Below are positions 55,569 through 64,000 of a stretch of DNA of 64,000 bases, piece after piece. The notes under the pieces are model-generated. The model was not told the origin of the DNA. It worked only from the letters and a program-made list of their open reading frames with translations, and did no database searches. The position numbers were made by a program, and so were the translations under genes. Numbering within the stretch: position 1 is the first letter of the stretch; each line of letters starts with the position of its first letter. The stretch is from Strigamia acuminata (taxonomy: Eukaryota; Arthropoda; Chilopoda; Geophilomorpha; Linotaeniidae): contig OX442318.1 of NCBI GenBank assembly GCA_949358305.1, positions 3,396,501 through 3,460,500 on the forward strand, in the 5' to 3' direction.

Positions 55569-56242
55569 CCCGCTCGGTTATTATTAAGCGTTTTCTGAAA
55601 TATGCATTTAGATTGGTTTAAACAAGATAAACCATGTTTTGCTTTCTTCGGTCGTTCATTCAGGATCAAATCCTTATATCTTCGTATAGGTTTCTTCGCT
55701 TTTTGACATCTGTGCTACTTTGTTGAAATAAATTTAAAAAAATGTAAAATGTTGTTGTTTATTCCCTCCACTCTTATCTGTGGATGGCAATTTTCCAATT
55801 ACAATTCCTGAATGGAAACTGGCACTGCTGAAACCCCATTAGCACAGAAATTGAGTTTCCATGCCTGTGGACACATCGAAATGAAGCAACCATAAATCAG
55901 TTTGTCCTATTGGATAATTATATGTTGCTGTAATTGCGAGAAATTAACAACAAGCTGATGAGATTTGCTACCACCACAGGGTAACCATATTAATAACCAA
56001 GACATTAAAAAAATCTCTAAAGAGAAGAGACCGCAATTCAACACTTCAGACTCGTAAATTCGCCATCTGGTGGCAGTTCTTGTTAATGAATCTGTCGCTA
56101 TTTATCACAGAGGAGACTCAATCTCAATACCAGAATGAAAAATAGTCGTGGCCTTGCACTCACCTATGGAGAAAAAAACAAACTAATTTTCCTATGGTAA
56201 TCGAGACAAAGGACAAGGTCATCCATGCAAGTATGGACCGGA

Positions 56243-56446
56243 TTAAAAGCTGGATAGATTATCGATAATTTCACTACAGCGCGATAACATCCCCGGTCTT
56301 AAGCCGAAAAGCGGCCAATCGGCCGTGGCAAGGTTCTGCGTCCAGTAGTTCCGCCACTGCCGATCGGCTTTTTCTTCGACAAAAAACTTATCCTGATAAT
56401 TTTTCTGAATCTCAAAACCGGACTCGGGTTTATCGTCTGACGCCAT
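56243..56446 (-). CDS. Small uncharacterised protein, 67 aa
   Basis: ATG at 56446 lies in AACATGGCGTC, the same kind of context as the ACP1, WDR4 and MZT1 starts. The product is hydrophilic and aromatic-rich, with MASDDKPESGFEIQKNYQDK and then RQWRNYWTQNLATADWPLFG. It ends at TAA after IIDNLSSF. A CTCF-like site (CGCCATCTGGTGGCAGT, 56061-56077) is about 170 bp downstream of the stop. Composition is clearly different from the flanking AT-rich repeats. I do not recognise the family. The region could be one exon of a longer gene, since a donor-like CT|GTAGTG occurs near the end. Confidence 0.4.
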   Translation of the reverse strand: MASDDKPESGFEIQKNYQDKFFVEEKADRQWRNYWTQNLATADWPLFGLRPGMLSRCSEIIDNLSSF

Positions 56447-59289
56447 GTTGAACCCCTTTGGACGCCCAACAACTTTGATACCGGACCCAAATCTGTTATC
56501 GTGAAAATAACTACCCAACTTTTAGAAACTCTATTAACGAAAACATCGATAATACCAAATTCAAGGGAAAAATTATCCCGATAATTACCGATAATTATTT
56601 TTCATTCGTGGTGTTACCGATTAAAAAAAAACTCACTTTTCTCGACGTAAAAACTAACCCTAACCCGAATAAACAAGTACAATCAAGCGTATGTGCAATA
56701 TCACCTTCCTGCACCGGTGGAACCTGGAAGGATAAAAAAAAAGATGATTGTTCCACCATATGCTGCAGCACAACACCCATAACACAATGGTTTTTAATAG
56801 AAACTCATAATAAATTGTCACCAAATGTGTGTTAACTACTACAGTATCAGTATTTGAGTAGAAACAGCAGTGGTGTTAATTAACCAGTGGCTCAGCAATC
56901 ATTTTAAACAGCAGATGGTGCATCTATACATGCTTATTGCCTTTAAGGCTGCACCCATTAAATTCCATCTCACTCTTTCCCTTTTCTCCGCTCGCCCTCT
57001 CGCTGCAAGTGTGGGCATGGAGACAAGGTAAACGGCTAATTTTCAAATTATCTCTTGACTGCAATAATTCGAATATCCTCTAGAAATCCTACACTTAACT
57101 TGTCTCCATTTGATTGGCTATTTCATTTGAAATTGTTACATGCCAGGAGACCATTAGGCTGTCATCAACATGGCCGAAAAGAGTTTTCGTAAAATCGGCT
57201 TTTCGCTTAGAAAAATCTCACTTTTGTTCATTTGTCGAAGCGTTTTGCAACTTTTGGTGATTTACTGGAACAGGGTTGGGCTGTATCATGCTTGTTTACC
57301 ATATTTTACCGTTTAAATACTGCAGCATTTATTTTACTTGAACCTTTAACCCTGAGGCTGTATAGTAACCTGGAATGGCGATTAATCATTAGGCTGTACT
57401 TACAGTTTGTTGTTTAAGGCGTTTATTTTTTTTTTCCGTTTTATTAATTCTTGTTGTTACCACTAAAGGCTACACTGGTGCTGAATAAATTATTGTTATT
57501 ATTTACTATCGCGGCTGATGTCATGTTTTTGGAGGAACCGATGCATGGCAGATCGGTCATCCATTAATGGTCATCCATTAAAATTATTTGGACGCTCTAC
57601 GAAAGTTGAGCTAATTAATTCACTTCTTAATGATGAAGGGTGACCTCAGAGATTTTATCCAATTAAGCGCGTGCTTAAAGGGGCCCCAAAGGGTTGGGGG
57701 CCCAGCCTTCTAGGATTTTCTAAAATGACGAATTGTAATATACTTGTCCTAGGTATATTATCAAAAGAAAGGAATCCAAACTCAGATTTGTCTTAAATTG
57801 GCGTATATGAGTCTAAGAAGTAAAATTTTCTGTCTAATATTATCCGTTAAGAAATGACGCTTTCTTCGATAGTTCTGTACAGTGCGTCTCCTACATACAA
57901 ACGTTCGAGTTACAAATTTTGTTTAATCTGTACCTGTATTAATTTCTAATAAAAAAAATAACATTAAAAATGTTTTCTTTAATTAGGATTAACAATTTTT
58001 CCTCCTTGTACACCTTTACTGGACTTACGAACAACTTGACTTCTCGGAGCGGAACTCATTCATACATAGGGAACTTACCGCATAACCAATCGGCAGAACA
58101 TCGTCTTTTTCTTCTAAAATAGCACACTAGTCTTAAAAATTACATTTTTATTTTGTTATACCAATCTCTTAAGAAATGATATATCTATCTTTAAAAATAA
58201 TTAAATGACAATTAAAATACGCTATAGTCTTTCCAAAAAGCTTTCGGCTGCTCCCGGCCGTCTTCGGTAGAACATCGTCTTTTTCTTCTAAAAATTAAAC
58301 TTTTAAGTCTAATTTTTTTTCATGATCTCAATACTTAAAACATAAAAAGTAAATTGGTGTTTGGTTCTTAGCAAAGCACCAAATGATAATAAAGAGCAGA
58401 ACCAGAGCATTGATGTACTTGATCCATTTTGCCCGCACTTTTCGAGGACATCAAATTTACTGCGTTCTAACTGCCAAACAGGCCATGGAACCATTTCACT
58501 TGATATTTAACAAGTTGGTATTACTTTTCTACACATTTTTAAAACAAAAAATTTTTAAAAAAATTTAAAAAAAAATTTTATTTTAAAAAAAATTAATTGT
58601 TTTGCAGATCCAGTAAATGTTTAAGTGATCAGATAAAAGTGTAAATCAAACTGCAGGGGATTAAGAGAATTGTCTTTTGTTATGTGGGAAAACAAGTGGA
58701 GTGAAATTGCAATAAATAGGAAACTAATAACTTGTCAAGGGCCGGAAGTGTAACATTGATCCACAAGAGTTAAAAGCAAAATGGATCGTTTGGTTTCTCA
58801 TTGAAAGCAGCAGGTGGCCAGTTAGTTGCTTCAATTCAAGTCGTGGCCTCCCGTGGCTAGCAAATAGCAATGTAACATCGAATAAATGATGTATTTGATG
58901 TCGCTAGGTTATCTGCCGCCCCTGGCCACAAACCCTCATGTTCGTGCCGCTCCTTCCGACGGAAAAACCAAACCAAACGAAATAAAAATCATCGTTTTCT
59001 TCAAATTGTAGTTTAGGCCTATTTTGTAGTTTCGTGCGGTTTGTGGGACGAGATTCTTGAGTCAACCTTGCATTTGCACTGATAACTGGGAAAAGCTCGG
59101 AAAATATGGTTGAGGTGGGTGGTTGGTTTTCATTTCATTCATGTTTTTTTTGGGTTTGTTTCACATGAACTTCCGTTATTTCAAGGATCTGAGGATTGTA
59201 AATATCCAGACAAATATGTTCAAATGCATTGGAAATCCGGAAAATCTTTTGTAAATCCCGCAGAACTCTTTAAATCTCTTAAATATTCA

Positions 59290-59870
59290 TAAACTGTCTT
59301 GAAAGTCCCTCAAATCTCTTGAAAGTCCCTCAATTCTCTTAAAAGTCCCTCAATTCTCTTAAAAACTCCTAAACATTTCTTAAAAACTCCTATAAATCCC
59401 TCAAAGCTTCAAACATTCCTCAAATCTCCTACAAATTCCTCAAATCTCCTACAAATTCCTCAAATCTCCTACAAATTCCTCAAATCTCCTAAAAATTCAT
59501 CAAATCTAAAAAACCTCAAATCTCCTAAAGATGCATCAAATCTATTAAAATTTCAACAAAAATTTCATAAAATTTATCAAAAATTTCATAAAATTCATCA
59601 AAAATTTCATCAAATTCACTAAAAATTCCATCAAATTCATTAAAATTCCATCAAATTCACTAAAATTCCATCAAATTCACTAAAATTCCATCAAATTCAC
59701 TAAAATTCCATCAAATTCAGTAAAATTCACTAAAATTCCATCAAATTCATTACAAATCCCTCAAATGCACTACAATTCCATCAAATTCACTACAAATCCA
59801 TCAAATTCACTACAAATCCATCAAATTCATTACAAATTCATCAATAATCAACACAAATCCCCGAGAAATC
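59290..59870. repeat. Minisatellite of about 20-bp TCAAATTCACTAAAATTCCA units
   Basis: It starts with GAAAGTCCCTCAAATCTCTT units, passes through CCTACAAATTCCTCAAATCT and ends with CCATCAAATTCACTAAAATT. The unit evolves along the array while keeping the TCAAAT core. Confidence 0.9.
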
Positions 59871-60299
59871 CATCAATGATGACATCAAATGCAGTCCAAA
59901 TGCCAAGAACTCGCTGTTTCCTTCACAAGGGATGAAGCAATAAGGCAGAGCGCTCTAAATACGCCTAAACGCGCGGCTAATTTTTCTTGGTAACACCACG
60001 AAGTTATTTATCGATGTTTTTGTTTCTACTTCTTCGCCCACCCAGTGCAAGTGGCACTCCTAATGCCCGAGTTGCCTAATGCCTAGCAACACCCCTGAAT
60101 ACATCTTTCCAGTTAATAAGGCGACAATAAAGCGAGGGGAACAATTTATGGCAAACACGTCTGACTCAAACTGAACACCTTTTTTCAAGTACCGCGAAGA
60201 GTGCTTAGCTCTCTCTTATAGGTCATTTCGCACTGCCACTAAACACTATTTGACTTTGCACTATGCACTTGCACTTCCCGCTCCTCTAATTTCCACTAA

Positions 60300-60890
60300 T
60301 TTCTGATAAATTTACACAAATCTCGACACATTTTTGACAAATTACGACAATTTTTGATAAATTACGGCAATTTTTGATAAATTACGGCAATTTTTGATAA
60401 ATTACGACATTTTTTGATAAATTACGACATTTTTTGATAAATTACGGAAATTTTTGATAAATTACGACATTTTTTGATAAATTACGGCAATTTTTGATAA
60501 ATTACGACTAAATTATCAAAATTACGACTAAATTATCAAAATTACGAATAAATTATCAAAATTACGATAAATTTTGTCAAAATTTTGACATTTTTTGTAA
60601 AATTTGACAATATATGTTAAAACTTTGACAATTTTTTATAAATTACGACTATTTTTGATAAATTACGACTATTTTTGATAAATTACGACATATTTTGATA
60701 AATTACGACATTTTTTGATAAATTACGACAAATTTATCAAATTTTTAACAATTTTTCATAAAATTCCGACTATTTTTGATAAATTTGGATAATTTTAAAT
60801 AAATTTGGATAATTTTAAATAAATTTGGATAATTTTAAATAAATGTGGATAATTTTAAATAAATGTGGATAATTTTAAATAAATTTCTAC
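60300..60890. repeat. TTTTTGATAAATTACGACA minisatellite
   Basis: Units of about 20 bp (AATTTTTGATAAATTACGGC) are followed by inverted-looking AATTATCAAAATTACGAC units and then AATTTGGATAATTTTAAATA units. Confidence 0.9.
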
Positions 60891-61767
60891 CATTTCGGGT
60901 CAATTTTCTTCAATAATTGTTGTTTTTGATTTTCTGGCTGCAAATAAACAAATTATTTTAATTAATTGCGTTTTTTTGGAATCTTTTTGGTATTTTTCTA
61001 CTTTTATTTTTTTTAAGTCTAAATTGGCACAATCTAGCTTTACCTTGTAATTCATCCATCTTTTTTCCCCCACGAGGAAAAAAATCTGTCAATAATCATG
61101 CTTTATTTTTTTCACTAAATCAACACGTTTTATCGCGACACGAATCAGCAATTCGCAGCCGAACGTCAAAAACTCGGATCAGATTAATTAGAGAGACGCA
61201 CAAAATGTCTAACTGGACGTTCTAATCCTTAAAAAATGTTCCTAGAATCGAAATATATGTAGAATAATACATAAAACTTATTAAAAGCTTTTTTTTTTTA
61301 CAATTTTTTTACATTTTATATTTATTCCTGCCGCCGCCATGTTTTCCTAAGCTAGTTGCGCCATCTGTTGACCATGTCACAACTAACTTGTCGATTTTTC
61401 ACAATTTTTTCTATAAATTCTACATTTTAATCAAATAAAACGTTTTTCAAAGATTGAATGTGTAATCATTTTGCTTATAAATTAATACAAATTAAAGGGA
61501 ATTTAGTGTGTTCAGAATAAATGAATAAATTTGGCAGTTCCAAAATGCGCCACGACATCTAGTGACCAAAACACAAACCAAAATAAAAACAGAAAAATCA
61601 GTTTCCACGTTTTTTTTTGTTAATAAATCAAACAATTCGTGTTTTAATATATTCCAAACAAACGAAACACATTTTTAAATCATTTTTCTTCAATTTCGTT
61701 AAAATTTCATAAAGAAATCACATTATTTACATCACAAGCCCATTTCTATACATTGCAACTCTCCGTT

Positions 61768-62097
61768 TTACTTCTCCTCAGCGTTCTAAAAAATAAAACA
61801 AACATCAAAAAACCGATTCAACGATCAAACAACACAATTTTATACCTTCAAACCGGCAGTTTCCTTCCTTAATTCCTTAATAACCGTCGCCAACGCTTCG
61901 GGATTGACGCCATTTTCGCACAAACGGACGCAAATCGACAACGTTTCCGGATCCAATCCCGTATTCAACAATTTAGAGATCTCCTTCAAAGCTAAAACAA
62001 CATAAATCATCATTAAATCACCTAAAAAACCTAACCAAAACCTACTTTCAAACGTTTCTCTAGCCGCAATAATCGGAGACGTTTCAGTATCCGCCAT
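61768..62097 (-). CDS. MZT1: MZT1 (MOZART1), gamma-tubulin ring complex recruiter, 71 aa, 3 exons
   Basis: Exons on the minus strand are 62046-62097, 61846-61991 and 61768-61785, joining in phase to 72 codons with stop. The protein begins [16 protein letters not shown] and has the family core [20 protein letters not shown], then [20 protein letters not shown], ending in NAEEK. This matches human MZT1 (82 aa) across almost its whole length. Known: MZT1 binds GCP N-terminal regions and helps recruit and activate gamma-tubulin complexes at centrosomes and spindle poles. The start lies in GAAAATGGCGGA. It is head-to-head with BORA, 357 bp apart. The last exon is only 18 nt. Confidence 0.97.
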
Positions 62098-62454
62098 TTT
62101 CAACTTCCAAAACCCAAATGAACCTAACCACACTTACAAACTACGTCATAAAATATCCCATCGAATACAAATAGTCCACAAATTCGAACATCACAAATCC
62201 ATCCACACGTACTCCACCAACCGCTTCTCCCATTGGCTGCGAGCAACCGCAGTTGAATTTAAAAGTCCAGCACGGACAACGAGGCGAGGCGATGAAAATA
62301 ACAACCAAAGGTGACTAATTCGTGCCGAAAACGCGCTATTAATCAAATAAATAGTGGTCGTGGGTGTCGGACGTGATCCCACGATAAACTCCGATAAGTC
62401 TTTCGTGTTATTTGAATTTTAAAAAGCAAAAATTGAATTTTTTTAGACTGCAGT
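62098..62454. promoter_or_regulatory. Bidirectional promoter of MZT1 and BORA
   Basis: 357 bp between two mitotic genes. It contains an inverted CCAAT box (CTCCCATTGGCTGCGAG near 62228-62245) and CG-rich sequence. An acceptor-like TTTTTTTAG lies 9 nt before the BORA ATG, so BORA may have a non-coding first exon here. A TTTAAA word near 62257 could be a CHR-like element; that is speculative. Confidence 0.55.
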
Positions 62455-63492
62455 ATGGGAAGTGCAATGAAAACAGCGGTTTGCCAAGGAACTCTCGGTG
62501 CCGGAATGGGCAAAAAGGAGGTGGAAACGTTGGTGAATAATAAGAATAATGTGAAAACCAAAGACGAGATGACTCCGTTGAAACAAACGACGACTAATCC
62601 GTTTGAAATTGGACTGCACGAACTGCAGCAACCGTCGTTCAGTCCGTCGTGTTTTAGTCAAGTTATAGCCGAGCAAGCAGAAGAAGTAGAAATATGCATT
62701 TGTTTAAAAATGTTTATTTGTGTTTGTTGATTTTTTGGGTTTTTTTTAGGCGTCTTTTAGATGGTCGATTGACCAAATGGCCAATTTGAATCCGGCTGAG
62801 ATTGATGATGTCACTTGTGTACAACAGAAAGCGCCAACTAGGTATGAAATTTGAAGGTTTTGGAGGTTTTTTGGGAGATTTTTTGAGATTTTGGGGGAAT
62901 TTTGTTAGATTTTAGGGGATTTTTTTGAGATTTTGGGGGATTTTTTGAGATTTTGGGGGATTTTTTTGAGATTTTGGGTTTTTTTTTTTAGATTTTTTGG
63001 TTTTTTAGATCATTTTGGATTTTTTTGAGGAGTTTTTTGGATTTATTTTGATTTTTTGGATTTATTTTGTTTTTCTTGGGGGGTTTTGATGTTTTTTTTT
63101 GGATTTTTTGGGGAATTTTGATGTTCTTTTGGATTTTTTGGGGCATTTTGATGTTTTTTTGGATTTTTTGGGGCATTTTGATGTTTTTTTGGATTTTTTG
63201 GGGAATTTTGATGTTCTTTTGGATTTTTTGGGGGATTTTGATGTTTTTTTGGATTTTTTGGGGGATTTTGATGTTTTTTGGGGGTTTATTAGATTTTTTT
63301 TTATTTTTGTGATTTTTTTTTGATTAATTGTTATTTTTATTGGCTTTAGGATTGATTCTGAGTACGAAGCAAAGGCACAAGAGATGATAAATAATTTTTT
63401 TTCTGAGAGGCTGATAGTGCCTTCGCCGTGGTTGAATGGTTCGGGACCCGAACCGAGGACTACGCGAACTGTGTCCTGCGCTTCTATTGAAG
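62455..63492 (+). CDS. BORA: BORA (aurora borealis), N-terminal part, first 3 coding exons
   Basis: Exons 62455-62685, 62750-62841 and 63350-63492 join in phase and encode about 155 residues. The last exon ends at GAAG|GTTGTT, so the gene continues beyond the window. Family signatures are TNPFEIGLHELQQPSFSPSC, SFRWSIDQMANLNPAEIDD and AQEMINNFFSERLIVPSPW, matching the conserved N-terminal region of BORA (NPFE, FSPS, FRWSID, NP-EID, IVPSPW). Known: phosphorylated BORA lets Aurora A activate Plk1 at mitotic entry. Intron 2 (62842-63349) is filled by a GGATTTTTTGGGGAATTTTG minisatellite. The Plk1-docking C-terminal half is not in view. Confidence 0.93.
62860..63300. repeat. Minisatellite in BORA intron 2
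   Basis: Units of about 30 bp (GGATTTTTTGGGGAATTTTG plus ATGTTTTTTT) repeat six to seven times almost perfectly. Reading frames through it (DFLGNFDVLL, or PKKSKKTSK on the other strand) are artefacts. Confidence 0.95.
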
Positions 63493-63639
63493 GTTGTTGT
63501 GCTTGATTTTGGTTTGTGGAGTGGGTTTTGGGTTTTTGGTGAGAGAATGGTATAATTGGCACGGATATGAATAAAAAAATAGTTTTTTATATGAATTTTG
63601 AAGTTTTAACTGGGAATACAAGAATTCTCATTGAAAATA

Positions 63640-63935
63640 TTTAGTTTTTGTGTAAATAATTCAATTTTTGCCAAAAAATGTCAATTTTTATATGAAATTA
63701 TTCAATTTTTGTCAAAAAATGTCAATTTTTATATGAAATTATTCAATTTTTGTCAAAAAATGTCAATTTTTATATGAAATTATTCATTTTTTGTCAAAAA
63801 ATGTCAATTTTTATACGAAAAATATTAATTTTTTGACCAAAAACGTCAATTTTTATCAGAAAAACGTCACTTTTTGTCAAAAAAACTTCTTGTGTCACAA
63901 AAATGTCAATTTTTGTCACAAAAACCAAAATTCCC
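63640..63935. repeat. Minisatellite (TTTGTCAAAAAATGTCAATT)
   Basis: The unit ATGTCAATTTTTATATGAAA plus TTATTCAATTTTTGTCAAAA repeats about four times in the BORA intron running to the window end. Confidence 0.9.
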
Positions 63936-64000
63936 AATTAAAAAATTAAATTTTTATCCAAAAAAAAAAAACATTTTCTCCAATTAAAATTAAATCTTCC

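Larger units (their letters stand above)
55620..61760. other. Intergenic DNA between KLF and MZT1: mostly non-coding
   Basis: Apart from the 67-codon ORF above, I see no secure gene. Stretches at 55780-56010, 56860-57160 and 58620-58980 are non-repetitive and carry familiar regulatory words (for example GGGGATTAAGAG, GATCAGATAAAAG, CCTTTAAGGCTGC). A 48-codon ORF at 57170-57316 (MAEKSFRKIGFSLRKISLLF) has a fair start context but no support. The rest is AT-rich repeats. Confidence 0.4.

Noticed and set aside
57170-57316. 48-codon ORF (MAEKSFRKIGFSLRK...)
   Set aside because: Fair start context only. No splice, promoter or family evidence.
63062-63562. Lys/Ser-rich minus-strand ORF
   Set aside because: Antisense of the BORA intron minisatellite and exon 3.

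Overview
This window is animal nuclear DNA. It is AT-rich and carries intron-containing genes with GT-AG junctions. I could join eight protein genes exon by exon with consistent reading phase, and there is also a nuclear tRNA-Cys. The gene set (KLF-type zinc finger factor, LIX1L, POLDIP3, BORA, MZT1, WDR4, BET1, LMW-PTP) is metazoan. Short introns, about one gene per 5-6 kb and abundant small DNA transposons suggest an invertebrate with a compact genome. A tunicate-like animal is possible, but the sequence does not settle the phylum.

Layout. 1-7.6 kb: last exon of a C2H2 zinc-finger factor (+) and a long AT-rich tail. 7.7-8.4 kb: a foldback element. 8.7-9.5 kb: a small spliced transcription unit with a 31-codon reading frame. 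9.7-10.7 kb: a possible small secreted protein (-). 11.0-13.0 kb: POLDIP3 (-). 13.9-14.35 kb: a short secreted peptide resembling an antimicrobial peptide precursor (+). 14.9-23.6 kb: a tandem duplication holding an intact CYP3-like P450 (-) and a broken copy, each hit by its own pogo/Tigger-like element. 24.7-31.4 kb: LIX1L (-). 33.3-34.4 kb: LMW-PTP/ACP1 (+). 35.1-37.8 kb: WDR4 (-). 38.0-38.7 kb: BET1 (+). 39.0 kb: tRNA-Cys (-). 43.3-46.5 kb: a KLF5-like factor (-). 46.6-61.7 kb: mostly non-coding, with minisatellites, MITEs, non-repetitive blocks that could be regulatory, and two or three tiny candidate genes. 61.8-62.1 kb: MZT1 (-). 62.4 kb to the end: the 5' half of BORA (+).

Three head-to-head pairs stand out: LIX1L/ACP1, WDR4/BET1 and MZT1/BORA. 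The KLF5-like gene about 15 kb from MZT1-BORA recalls human 13q22, where MZT1, BORA, DIS3, PIBF1 and KLF5 are neighbours, so this looks like an old conserved gene block. MZT1 and BORA both act in mitosis (gamma-tubulin recruitment; Aurora A/Plk1 activation).

Other themes are more than 20 unrelated minisatellite arrays, mostly in introns; several MITE families; CTCF-like motifs near promoters; and palindromes that differ between the two P450 copies in a way that suggests template-switch mutation.
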